Part shown: piece after piece, positions 28,080 through 37,715 of the stretch
How the letters are laid out: every line of letters begins with the position of its first letter
How positions within the stretch are numbered: position 1 is the stretch's first letter
Source of the DNA: Mycoplasmataceae bacterium
GTDB lineage: Bacteria > Bacillota_I > Bacilli_A > Mycoplasmatales > Mycoplasmoidaceae
DNA length: 37,715 nt
Direction of reading: 5' to 3'
Assembly (NCBI GenBank): GCA_031281465.1
Contig: JAITFH010000004.1
Span: 1-37,715, forward strand
Made by a program: the position numbers and the translations under genes
Notes under the pieces: generated by a model
Database searches by the model: none
Told to the model about the DNA's origin: nothing
What the model saw: the letters and a program-made list of their open reading frames with translations, nothing else

Positions 28080-30052
28080 TATTTTTTATCTCCTTTGGGA
28101 CCTTTTCATTCGGCAATAGCTTTACCGCCAGTTTTTCGCCAATTTCCGAAATCTTTTGAAAGCAATCCATCTTTTCCATTGGCAGCTCTATAAAGTGAAT
28201 AATCGCTAATTCCTTTTCTTGCATTCGTTCCTAAACGTCCTACTTGCTGACTTCCTTGATTTGCAACAGATTTTGTTCCATGTCCATACTGTTGTCTACC
28301 AGTTCCACTTACATTTGCGTACTGGTCACCAAAACTTCTCAATTGTCCAGCTTCTCCTAAAATCATTGTACACAATGTATTTCCCATGTAATAACTTCCT
28401 ACAAACAACAACACAGTAGCAAATATTACTGCCGAATTACTAACATTGAACCATTTTGTTTGTTTAACAGCTGCATTGTCCATTAATGCTTGCATAAAGC
28501 CTATATTGATTAAAGTATTAGTTAATGTGAATACCAATTCGATAAATAAAATGGACAAGGTTTTAATTGCTACAGCTCTCATTATTATTTTAAATTGCGT
28601 TCCTTCACCGTCATCCTTAAAACCAACAATAATACTTCCTAATCATAATATTATTAATTCTAATATTCTACCTACCATATATCAAGCATATGCCATCATT
28701 CCTGCCATCATCATGTTTGCTACCATCATTCCTACCACAACTCTTTCCATATGCCCTGTAAAAAAACTATCATATGCTGAAAAATATAAATTTCATACTG
28801 AAAAATTGGAGTTAACTCCGCTTCCGCCGAGTACTCACGAATTAATCATTCCAGCTAATGTAAATGTAGGATTTGGGTTGGCTCGTTGATAGTAGCTGTC
28901 GATACCTATTCATTGGGAATTGTATGGTAATCCACTCGTTGTAGATACTGTTCAGTATCCTGAAGCTATCGGTTTGCCGCTTTCTGAACAGCCTTCAAAA
29001 ACTTGAGAGATGGCAGAAATATAAATTTGAGTTTTACCTGTTTGAGTAATATTTTGATCAACAAAAACGTTGTATGGAGTAAATTCATAATTGCTAAGTA
29101 TTCCAGGGTTTTCTCCTCCAAAAGTGATTGCTCCTAACCATCCATGGTTATAATTGCCATCACCAAAAATATAGACAAAAGCTGATTGAGCATCTGCGGT
29201 AGTAATTATGTCTTTATATCCTTCTATCGAATTTAAATCCGTGATTAAAGAACCGAAATTATTCTGTGCATCATAAAATGCATCATAAACTTCTTGTAAT
29301 GGTTGTAAATCGCTTAGTCTTTGTCCTATTGGTAAAGTCCTACTAATTTCAACTAAATGATTGAATTGATTTAAAAACCATTCATCGTTTTGTTGTTGCA
29401 GTGTAGCTAGTTCTTGTAAAATTTTAGAAATTTTTGTTTGCACATCAGCATAGCCATTAGCTTGAGCATTTAAAGTATTTAGTTGTTCTGTTAAATCTAT
29501 AAGTGATTGTCCTCAAGCAACAGCTTCACCATTGATTTTCCAAGAACTTCCGAGAATGTCGTGTATTTTGCCGCCATAAGCTTGCATTATTGTTGCAAAT
29601 GTTGAATTTTCGGAAGCACTAATCATAGAAGCACTAGAATTTCCGGACATGATATTGAACAATAAAGCAGTAATAGTTGTACTAAACATAAATACGATAG
29701 GTACTAATACTATTGATGCCATTCCATAGCTTATTCTTGCTAACGAAGTAGCTTGCTTAATTCCTTTATTTGTCCAATTCGCCACTGCACGGCACAAAAT
29801 ACATACAACAAAACTTATAGCGCCAATGATTAAAGCTCATAGCAAAAATTGGCTAAAACCATTATTTCAATTGACTCCAACACCGTTTGTGCTTCCGAAT
29901 AATTCTCTAGCGAAGTTACTCATTCCTAAAGTTGAGTAAACTTGGAAGCCAACATTAGTGATTATTAATGGCACATAGACTCCGATAGCAAATCCTAACG
30001 GAATCAAAAGGAAACTTCCAACCATTTGAAACAATGCAAATATAGCACCCAT
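28079..30052 (-). CDS. VirB6/TrbL-like polytopic membrane protein A
   Basis: A 657-residue protein with TGA Trp codons. Three hydrophobic segments in the first 150 residues (about 5-35, 66-90, 105-140) are followed by a large external domain with helical, Gln-rich parts and an aromatic region, then a second cluster of at least three helices (about 400-560). The Gly/Gln-rich C-terminal tail is cytoplasmic. This split arrangement is seen in VirB6-like channel proteins. The gene order VirB6-VirB3-VirB4 supports the call. The partner copy is at 31163-33388. The region before ATG 30052 has TATATA-type sequence on the minus strand, so transcription diverges from module B. Confidence 0.78.
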
Positions 30053-30164
30053 ACTTATATATAGTAAATATTACTTACCAAATTATAAACTTATAATTCT
30101 AAAATATTGGATTTTCCATTGGTTGTTGATATAATAAAATTAATAATTTTTAAATTTCTGCTAA
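30053..30164. promoter_or_regulatory. Divergent promoter region between transfer modules A and B
   Basis: On the plus strand TATAAT at 30130-30135 precedes ATG 30165 by 29 nt. On the minus strand a TATATA sequence abuts ATG 30052. The 112-bp gap is AT-rich with TTATAA palindromic elements near 30083-30096. Both transfer modules probably start here. Confidence 0.5.
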
Positions 30165-30374
30165 ATGCAGGAAAACAGAATCATTCTTAATCTTTGTTGA
30201 AATGGGTCAGAAGATGGAAACCAAAATGGAAGCAACGGAAATACTTTTTCTGCTCCGTCGATTACAGAAACTTTAGTAACGATAGGAATTTCAATAATAT
30301 TGCTTGCAGTATTTATTGCTGGTGTTATTATTGTTCATAAAAAGAGAAATGCGAAAGTGGGGCTGAGAAAGTAA
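30165..30374 (+). CDS. Small single-helix membrane protein
   Basis: A 69-residue protein with one TGA Trp codon. A polar Asn/Gly-rich N-terminus is followed by a membrane helix (about residues 36-57) and a basic tail (HKKRNAKVGLRK), as in the C-terminal ends of the two surface proteins. It may be an exposed small envelope protein or a remnant of a surface protein. It is the first gene of module B and overlaps the next gene by one base (TAATG). Confidence 0.6.
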
Positions 30375-30781
30375 TGGAAAGAGATACAATGTGAATTTCT
30401 GATAATACACCACCTAGTGTTAAATTTCTTGAAACATTTATTAGTAATACTGTTTCGTCATTAGCGAAGTATGGAAAAATTAAACGATACTATATGGCTT
30501 ATGGTTTTGTAAATAAAATCTCAGCAGAAGAAGAGATAACAATTGTATCTATAGAGTGTACGGATAAAATTAACAGGGTACTTAATAATCTTACTAGAAT
30601 AAAAAAATATTTCCGATTAAATTTCATCGGTAAGTTGGAAATATTTTTAAAGAATGTTAAATTTGATAGCCAACTTGCAGATTTACAAGTTAATCAGTTA
30701 GTAGGATTTCACGGTTGAATTTATAAAAACAAAATGGAATGCGAAGAAATGGAAATTTTTGAAGAAAAGGGGGAAAAATAG
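30374..30781 (+). CDS. Hypothetical protein in transfer module B
   Basis: A 135-residue soluble protein with two TGA Trp codons and a mix of strands and helices; it ends with an acidic/Lys segment (ECEEMEIFEEKGEK region). No family is recognised. It is coupled to the small membrane protein upstream, and the RHH gene starts 1 nt after its stop. Confidence 0.6.
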
Positions 30782-30782
30782 G

Positions 30783-31163
30783 ATGAGTAAAGATGTAATT
30801 GATAAATTTGCAACAATTAAAATTCGTAATAAGCTTTTAAGTATTATTGAAGAAAAATGCCAAAAAAATAATATTGGATATTCGGATTTTTTAAATAATG
30901 CAGTTGGCTTTTACTGCCAGCATAAACTCTATGAAGAATTTGCGAAGTCTCCAGCAAATGAATTACTTAGCCAATTTTTTAGACTAAATGGAGAATTATT
31001 TGAACAATTAAAATTACAAGTGGAAAAAACAGAAAAAACCAACAATGCTAAATTTAATAGTATGGAAGAAATTGTTGGGAAGTTAATCCACGAAGTTCAA
31101 ATTTTACGAGATTATATCCAGGATATCAATAAATTTTTGATTGAAATTTTAGGGGGGAAATAA
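30783..31163 (+). CDS. Ribbon-helix-helix-like protein with helical tail
   Basis: A 126-residue protein. The first 50 residues (KFATIKIRNKLLSIIEEKC, then NIGYSDFLNNAVGFYC) fit an RHH/CopG-type DNA-binding fold, and the rest is a long helical region probably used for oligomerisation. ATG 30783 is used because GGGGGAAAAATAGG upstream serves as ribosome-binding site and start-coupling signal. The position at the head of module B suggests a regulator or relaxosome accessory. Its stop overlaps the VirB6 start (TAATG). Confidence 0.6.
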   Translation: MSKDVIDKFATIKIRNKLLSIIEEKCQKNNIGYSDFLNNAVGFYCQHKLYEEFAKSPANELLSQFFRLNGELFEQLKLQVEKTEKTNNAKFNSMEEIVGKLIHEVQILRDYIQDINKFLIEILGGK

Positions 31164-33388
31164 TGGATTGACTAATAGCACCAATTCTTGCTTTGTTAAA
31201 CGGAGTATTTGCTCCATTATTGTATATGCTTTTAATAAATGCACCACTTTGACTTTTAAATATTATTTATACAGGATTTAATTGGTTGGTTGGAGCGAAT
31301 TTAGGAGAAATGTTTTTTGGAGTAAATGCTGGTCAGATGACAGTTAATCCTAAAAGCGAGATTTTTGTTTGAATGGTGAGAGTAATAATTGTTGCAGTTG
31401 CCGGATGTGCGATATTTTTTATGTTTTTAGTAGGAGTGTCAGTAGCTAAAAAAGAACAGATTAATTGGATAGGAAAATTAAAATGGCCTTTGCTAACTTT
31501 TACAAGCATCATTATTTTCCCTATTGGTTTTATTTTACTCAATACAATGAGTAAAGTTTTGTTTGATTTACTAAATGGCGGAACGGATGAGTGAGTTTTA
31601 ATGAGAGCACAAGTAGATAACTTTATCTCTGACTCAAATAAAGGAATTGATCAGTTAGCTCATTTAACTGGATTGGATGATATTGGACTTGTTGATATTA
31701 ACAATACATTACACGATAATTTGACTTTCAAAGACATATTCAATTTAATGAATCAAAGCTTAGCAGAAATTAGTGCAGCAGCACAAGAGAAAGGTTTGAC
31801 AAATATTCAAAACGAAGCTCAAACTTTAATGGAAACAATTAGCAAATTACAAAATTATTTTTCAGCAGGAGAAAACTCTGTTTTTAACCAAGATTTGATA
31901 AGTTTACAAAGTGTTCTTGAAAGTATTGGCAATAATTATGTAAACGATCAACTTCAATCGAATATGGAAATTTACAATCAATTAAATCCAATTATCGAAA
32001 AAATAGAAGGAATGAAAACCAACTGAATTACAGTTTTAGATGGATTTGGAAAAATCGAGAATGATATTAAATATATCCCTGCTTTTGCTGATTTAGGAAA
32101 TGCTGTTTTAAATTTAGGTGCTCAAGATTATTATTTTGACATAAAACGAGAATTGCTTCCGGCATTTTCAAGTTCGAATGTCAATACAATGTGTCTTAAA
32201 TCCCTAAATGCTTATTTATTAGGTATCGATTTAAAAGATGATGCAGGAGCTAAAATGATGAGTTTATGAGATTATTTAAATGTTCCAAAAAATGGACAAG
32301 GATGAGAATACAATGGAGCAGAATTTCAATACAATCCTGCAATCAGTCGGGATGGAGAATTTCCTTTAGTAGGAATTAGTGGAATGAATATTTATAACAA
32401 TACCGATATTAAAAATAGTTTCCAACTAGTGGTGGAAATCTATCGGTTGGTTACTAATCACACAGATAGTGATTGAACAAAAAACTATGGATGAGAAGTA
32501 GGAATAGAAAAAATAGGAATTGGTTTTTGTTTGGTAGCAATGTCTATTTATGTAATGGCACTTTATGTTCTTTTTAGCATCAAAAGGATATTTGAAATCT
32601 TATTCCTTTTAGTTTGATTAATTATTGGAACAATGAAAGGAATTGTCGACGACGGTAAGCTTTACCTTACTTCACAAAGAATATTAATTGCTAAAATGTT
32701 TACAGCAGCGGTAATTTTCTTCGCATTCCAACTTTCAATTTCCATAAGTGGAATAATAACTAATGCCGTACCTATGACAGATTTAACTGGTGGAGTACTT
32801 AAAGCTTTAGTAATGATTGTTTCAATGATGGCAGGATATCAAATGGCAAATTGAGTAGCAACACAGTTTGGTGATAAAAGTGGTTTAGCGGAAACTGCTC
32901 AAGATATAGGAATGATTAAAACTGGAATTGGTGCTGGAAAGATGGCATTAGGAGCGGCAGCGGCTGCCGGATTAGGAGCGGCAAAATCTGGTGGAAGTGG
33001 TTTAAATAAATTATCTGGTGGTAAGTTGGCAGCTGGAATCGATAAAGCACAAAATGCAACTGGAAATGTTTTTAGAAGTAAAACTTGAAAAGCTAATGCA
33101 AATTTGGCAACTGTACAAAATGCAGCAGCGGAAGCGGGAATTGGAAGCTTCGCTAACACTATTGACAAAAACGGTAAAGCTACAAGAAGTTTTCAGCTTG
33201 ATCCCGAATTGGCTGGAGCAGCCGATATTTATAACTCAATGAAAGGCAATCGTGCTTTTACCTACCGAGCTCAACAAAAACTTGATAAAGCAGAAAAGCT
33301 AAGTCAAAAGCCAAATGTTAAATCAAGTAAATTGGAGAAGGTTCAAAAACAAGCTACGAAAATCCAAAACAGAAGGGAGAAAAAATAA
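31163..33388 (+). CDS. VirB6/TrbL-like polytopic membrane protein B
   Basis: A 741-residue protein with many TGA Trp codons. Three N-terminal membrane segments (about 5-35, 65-92, 105-130) are followed by a roughly 300-residue helical external domain, a second helix cluster (about 450-570) and an Ala/Gly-rich then Lys-rich cytoplasmic tail. The layout matches protein A at 28079-30052, so the two look like paralogous channel proteins. It sits directly before the VirB3-VirB4 fusion, with TAATG overlap. Confidence 0.78.
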
Positions 33389-36165
33389 TGCAAAGAGAAA
33401 CATTAGTTCCAAATTCAAATGCTGGACGACAAAGTGCGAGAACTATTTGAAGTTGAATAACCCCTTTAGACTTATTAGTGGCACTAATATTCGATATTGT
33501 TCCCGGAGTGGCATTGGTAATGTTTGCTGTTCACGGATGAGTAATGATTTTTGTATTCTTAGGAATGATTGCTTGATTTGTTGTTTTAACAGTTCCTAAA
33601 TTTGGAGAAACAAAACTTTACTTCTTATTGTGAGATATATTTTTATGAATTGCAACGAATAAAAAGTATTCTGGAGATAGTAAAGCTAAATTTAATACAC
33701 AGGTAACTTTTAATAATGTTTTTGAGAAATACGAAGAAGGAGAACAAGAAAATCTTCGATGAGCAACAATTATTAGTGGAAAAAATGCTAAGAAAAAAGT
33801 TCCTTATTTATTTTATGAAATAATTGCCGAAGACATTGGGTTAATGTCAGAGAGTGAAATTGATATGATTATGGATAAGTATCGTTCATTGTTTTCTTTG
33901 ACAAGTGAAATTTCATTCAGTCAAGTTAAAGTTGATTGAAATTACAATTTTAATTCAAATGCTAAATTTCTCGAAAACAATATTCGTGAATGATTAGAAA
34001 AAGGAAAGAAGGATACTGATATGTTGATTCAATGTGGATTGGAAAAACTAGAAGAACTTAATATGTTAGAATCTGGAACAGTAGTGTTTCAAAAAAGATA
34101 TTTTTTAATTATTAGTGCTGATAATTTAGAAAAGGCAAATAGAGGATTTGGAAACATTAGAAATGAATTGCTAAGTGCGGGACTAAATTTAAAAGAATGT
34201 GATTTTAAAGGAGTGGAAATTTGTTTAACTAAACTAATTCCTACTTATGGAAATAAGAATAATATTGTATTTGGTAGTAAAGGATATGAAGTAATAAATC
34301 CAGAAACTAAAGAGAAAAAGTTTTATAGAACGGTGTTAGTTACTAAGTTGCCAAATGCGATTGGTACATTCTGAAATCAAGAAATTTTCAATTTAAGTAA
34401 TGTAACAATAAATTTGCAATGTGTAAACGTTAATGATAAAATGACAAGAAGATTTGCTGATAAATTAAAAGAGTTGTCAGATATTCAAAAAGCAAAAACT
34501 TTAACAGATAGATCAGCGAAGATGGCAGAACTAGAAGCTATTCAACAATTAGCAGATGATATTGGTGCAGGTGGAGCGGTAATTAAAAAGATTAAATATT
34601 TCATTACTTATAGTGCCGATTCCAAAGTTGAATTAAATAAAATGGAAAGACTGGTAAAAAACATTATTAGTAAAAACAAAATGAGAATAAACTATTGTTT
34701 AATGAAACAGTGAGATGCTTATATGGCAAATATTCCTTTATTCAATTCTTGAATGGAAAAAGAAGGCAATATGTGCTTAACCGATGTAGCCTTAACTTTA
34801 GGTTATCCTTACTTATATTCAGATTACATTGATGCGAAAGGAGACTATTATGGTTGAATGTCAAATTCAGGAAACCCAATAATGATTGATTTTACTAAAG
34901 TTAATCACGAAGTAAATTCTTGAAGTACATTGGTAATAGGAAAAACTGGAAGTGGCAAATCTACTTGTACAAAATTATTGGGAACAAACTTTATTTTAAA
35001 CCCAAGATATCGTAAAATCTTTTTCATTGATCCGGAAAATGAATATACAAAGATGGTTAAAAACTATGATGGAGATGTGATTGATTGTTCTGGCCAGGTA
35101 AATTCTGGAAGAATTAATCCTTTCCATATCTATATGGCAGGAGATGAAGAAGGCAATGCTACTAATGATAGATATATGGCTTGACAACAACATTTTTATT
35201 TCCTAACTGATTTTTTTACAAACTTATTTAATAAAGAATTAGATCAGGAAGAAATTTCAAAGCTATGTAATATCATTACTAAAATTTACAAGGAGAGAAA
35301 AATATCTAGTAATTCTGATTTTCAAAATTTAAAACCAGAAGACTTTCCAACTTTCACAGATGTAGCTATTTATCTGGATAAAATGATTAGTGGAAAAATT
35401 GACGATCCACTAAATAGAAATAAAGTTTTGCTTGAAAAGCTATTTGCTCCAATCAGTATGTATGCCAAAGAAAGTGAAATTTGTCCAGGTAACTTCGCCA
35501 ATCTTTGAGATGGGCCAAGTAATATTAAGGTAGAAAATCGAATAATTAGCTTTAATTTACAAAAGCTTCTTTCAAGTTCTGTCCCTAGTAATATCAAATC
35601 AGCACAGATGCAGCTGTTATTAAGGTTTGTAGAAGATTTGTGTATCGCAAATAAGAAGTTCAATGAAAATTTAGGAATTTACAACGATGATGATAAATGT
35701 CTCCATACTGTGGTGTTCTGTGATGAGTTCCACTTATTAGCGGATAAAAACTTTACTAAACCTATTCAATGGTTCTACCATTTTATAAAACGAATTAGGA
35801 AATATAAAGGAAAACTTATTCCGATTACTCAGAATATTAAAGATTTAACTTCCAGTCCAGATATCATTCAATATACATCTGGAATTGTTAACTCTTGTCA
35901 GTTTATGTTTACATTCCATTTGAATGCAATGGATATCGATGATCTGAATAAACTATTTGTAGCAATTGGTGGGTTAAGAGAAGAAGAAAAGAATTTCCTA
36001 AAAGGAAAAGCACAAGGAGAATGTATTTTTGGAATCGGAAACGAAACAAGGATAATGATGAAATTTGACTATCACGATGGGTTAGCAAAAGATTTAATCG
36101 AAAAAGATATGACAGAATTTAAAAAAGAATTAGCAACAAAAGAACAGAAGGGAGAAAACGAATAA
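33388..36165 (+). CDS. VirB3-VirB4 fusion ATPase B
   Basis: A 925-residue protein with many TGA Trp codons. Residues about 25-68 hold two membrane helices of VirB3/PrgI type; the rest is a VirB4/TraE ATPase with canonical Walker A VIGKTGSGKST (Lys524) and Walker B TVVFCDEFHLLAD (Asp779, Glu780), plus IPITQNIKDL after it. It should energise assembly or transfer at the membrane. The fusion and the intact P-loop contrast with ATPase A (25010-27565), where the VirB3-like gene is separate and the P-loop glycine is changed. It is coupled to VirB6 B upstream and a small gene downstream, both by TAATG. Confidence 0.92.
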
Positions 36166-36446
36166 TGGCTGAATTAGTATTTGAAAAAGTTAAAAAGATT
36201 AAAAAAGGAGAAAAAGTTTTTCGTTCTGAACGAGTTAAAAACAAAAAGGATTTCTCTGTCGATAAAGACGGCAAACCATCATTTAGTAACAGGTTAGAAA
36301 CTTGTTTAGGATGAACCGAAGGACTAAAAGGACGAGAATTAAATGACACATCTTGTGCAATTGGTACTTTATTTGTTTACCTTTTTATGTGATTTATAAA
36401 AGAAATAAAAGAAGAAATAGAAAAACTGGAAGGAGAAAGTAAATAA
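36165..36446 (+). CDS. Small paralogous protein 1 after VirB4
   Basis: A 93-residue Lys/Glu-rich protein with two TGA Trp codons. It shares KKDFSVDKDGKPSFSNRLETC with the next gene (KKDFSVDKDGNPSFSSRLENC). A short hydrophobic stretch (SCAIGTLFVYLFMWF) may touch the membrane. Unknown family. The gene is bounded by TAATG overlaps on both sides. Confidence 0.62.
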
Positions 36447-36724
36447 TGAAAAATAATAAAAAACAAAACAACTCAATGTACGGGAAAGAGATATTCTTAA
36501 ATGCAGAAAGAATGAAAAAAGATTTCTCTGTTGATAAAGACGGCAACCCTTCTTTTAGCTCTAGATTGGAAAATTGTATCAATTGTGCTAGTTGTCTATT
36601 TCAAGCGGACTTAAATAATTCTACAGATGCATTGTCTTTTTTATTTCGGCAAAGCTTTGAGCTAATCGGAGAATTAAAAGAAGATATAGAAAAATTTAAA
36701 AAACAAAAAGGAGAAAATAAATAA
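36446..36724 (+). CDS. Small paralogous protein 2 after VirB4
   Basis: A 92-residue protein sharing the FSVDKDG-PSFS-RLE-C motif of its neighbour, with extra Cys residues (NCINCASC) and a helical Lys-rich end. The pair arose by tandem duplication. No family is recognised. A Zn-binding role for the cysteines is possible but unproved. Confidence 0.65.
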   Translation: MKNNKKQNNSMYGKEIFLNAERMKKDFSVDKDGNPSFSSRLENCINCASCLFQADLNNSTDALSFLFRQSFELIGELKEDIEKFKKQKGENK

Positions 36725-36903
36725 TGAAAAAAGAAGAAATAAAAAAATTAGTTAGACAGCCCAGAATGGCAAAGACTCAGGTGTTCTGTATAAGGATTGG
36801 TGCTAAATATGGTAAGCAAGTGGTTAAATTAGCTAAAGAAAACAATCTAACTGCTGGGATGATTTTAAGAAGAATAATAGAAGAAAAGTTAAAGGAAAAG
36901 TAA
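36724..36903 (+). CDS. Small ribbon-helix-helix-like protein
   Basis: A 59-residue basic protein. A strand (TQVFCIRIGAK) and two helices (YGKQVVKLAKENN and AGMILRRIIEEKL) fit an RHH/Arc-type DNA-binding fold. It is the last gene of the plus-strand transfer operon and lies just before the promoter of the third MazF-like gene, so it may regulate that gene or the operon. Too short for certainty. Confidence 0.55.
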   Translation: MKKEEIKKLVRQPRMAKTQVFCIRIGAKYGKQVVKLAKENNLTAGMILRRIIEEKLKEK

Positions 36904-36927
36904 AAACCCCAGAAGTTCTAAATTTTA

Positions 36928-36996
36928 TATAATAAAGGTACGGGTATAACACAAGCGTTATACTTTAATGGGGCTACGGTCCCGCCCAAAACAAAA
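36928..36996 (+). promoter_or_regulatory. Promoter and structured leader of the right-end MazF-like gene
   Basis: TATAAT at 36928-36933 is followed by a perfect 7-bp inverted repeat (GTATAAC 36944-36950, GTTATAC 36957-36963) and a GC-rich segment at 36970-36987 (GGGGCTACGGTCCCGCCC) that can pair with itself and with CGGG at 36941-36944. Order and sequence match the leader at 3503-3567. The roughly 55-nt leader could be a regulatory RNA element. Confidence 0.6.
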
Positions 36997-37623
36997 ATGG
37001 ATACTGACTGAAGAAAATATAAGTGACAGACTTTTTTAGTAAGTGATGAACAACTAGGAAAAAAATACAAAGGAGTAAAGAAGAAAGGACTTCGTCCAAT
37101 TTTAATTTATTCGCTAAGTATGAAACTTTCAGACAGAGTATTGTATTTAGAAATGTCTACTCATCCAGAAATTGGTAACCCCGATACTTCTGTTAAAGTA
37201 GCTGAATGAATTAGTAAAAAAACAAACACAAAAGAAGAGAGTTGGGTTCTAGTCAATAGGATTGGTTTATTCAATAAAGGCGAACTTTTAAATTCGCCAA
37301 GAGGACGAGAAATAAAAAAGGAATATAGAAAAGAAATAAAAGAAAAATTTTCATCTTTATATGACAACGAAATAGTAAAACAATTAATTAAACAACAATC
37401 GGTAAATAAAACTATAGAAGAACAAAAACGAATCCTGGCTAAAAAAGTGGTAGAGGAAAGCAGAACAAAAGAAAAAATGATTAAAGATTTTTGTAATATT
37501 AAAAATCTAGATGAATTAGTTAAGTTACAAGAAAAACTAAAAAATGAATTAGCAGAAAAGAAACAGGAAGAAAAAAAGAAAGATAATGAAGAAGAACAAG
37601 AAAATGAGTTTAATTTAAAATAA
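36997..37623 (+). CDS. MazF/PemK-like protein with coiled-coil tail (right copy)
   Basis: A 208-residue protein with TGA Trp codons. The N-terminal 110 residues contain KYKWQTFLVSDEQLGKKY, KKGLRPILIYSLSMKLSD, VLYLEMSTHPEIGNPDTS and ESWVLVNRIGLFNKGELL, the clearest match of the three copies to the MazF/PemK pattern (RPIL-S, STH, SWVL..RI). The rest is a highly charged Lys/Glu coiled coil unlike the tail of the 8049 copy in sequence. Possible roles are an RNase toxin with RNA or protein control, or a DNA/RNA-binding regulator. It is the last gene in the window. Confidence 0.6.
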
Positions 37624-37715
37624 CTTATTTACGGTTGTAATTCAATACAAAGTTATATACACTTTTAAATAAGCAATTATATAAAGTGTTGTTTAAAGTA
37701 TTAAATAATATATTG
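37624..37715. other. Right edge, AT-rich non-coding
   Basis: No gene is seen. An inverted repeat (ACACTTT 37669-37675, AAAGTGT 37683-37689) could be a weak terminator after the MazF-like gene or part of an element end. No direct repeat of the left edge was noticed. Confidence 0.35.

Noticed and set aside
635-28582. Many apparent gene breaks at TGA codons
   Set aside because: The breaks fall at TGA in otherwise continuous conserved proteins (integrase, VirB4, VirD4). They are Trp codons in genetic code 4, not mutations.

Overview
The window looks like one conjugative mobile element, either an integrated ICE or a plasmid, from a mollicute (Mycoplasma/Spiroplasma-type bacterium). The DNA is very AT-rich. 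Almost every long reading frame is interrupted by TGA and becomes continuous only when TGA is read as tryptophan (genetic code 4). The gene content is typical of a self-transmissible element: tyrosine recombinase, ParA with a ribbon-helix-helix partner, HUH relaxase, VirD4/TraG coupling ATPase, two VirB4 ATPases, two VirB6-like channels, VirB3-like subunits and large surface proteins. No rRNA, tRNA or housekeeping gene was recognised. All coordinates given here are for code-4 reading frames.

Layout. 1-2.9 kb (minus strand): integrase, ParA/RHH partition pair and an AT-rich repeat region that could be the centromere. 2.9-8.8 kb: a relaxase operon led by two HELAH zinc-peptidase-like genes, a divergent plus-strand pair (small protein and membrane-anchored GIY-YIG nuclease), and two copies of a MazF/PemK-like gene with coiled-coil tails, one of them with a broken tail. 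8.8-12.4 kb: the coupling protein and a divergent promoter region with inverted repeats that could hold oriT. 12.4-22.5 kb (minus): two operons of small membrane proteins, a VapD-like protein and two large membrane-anchored surface proteins. 22.5-25 kb: a class II glutamine amidotransferase-like gene paired with a glutamine-synthetase-fold amidoligase. 25-30 kb (minus): VirB6-VirB3-VirB4 module A. 30.1-36.2 kb (plus): a divergent second module B with RHH protein, VirB6 and a VirB3-VirB4 fusion. 36.2-37.7 kb: two small paralogs, an RHH protein and the third MazF-like gene.

How the parts may work together. The recombinase and ParA/RHH pair would keep the element in the cell. The relaxase and coupling protein would process DNA and pass it to a transfer channel built from modules A and B. 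The surface proteins and small membrane proteins would help cell contact. The accessory genes (MazF-like proteins, VapD-like protein, zinc peptidases, GIY-YIG nuclease, amidoligase pair) look like stabilisation, conflict or cell-modification functions.

Most interesting points. (1) An amidoligase plus Ntn-amidotransferase pair inside a mollicute conjugative element. (2) Three MazF-like genes, each preceded by its own -10 box and a GC-rich, foldable leader, which recalls RNA-antitoxin systems. (3) A dispersed GCAACC/GGTTGC palindrome found inside coding sequences, across stop codons and between promoters. (4) Two divergent VirB6/VirB3/VirB4 modules, one with an altered P-loop. Many genes also have a TATAAT box 6-9 nt before the ATG (leaderless mRNAs), and many neighbours overlap as TAATG.
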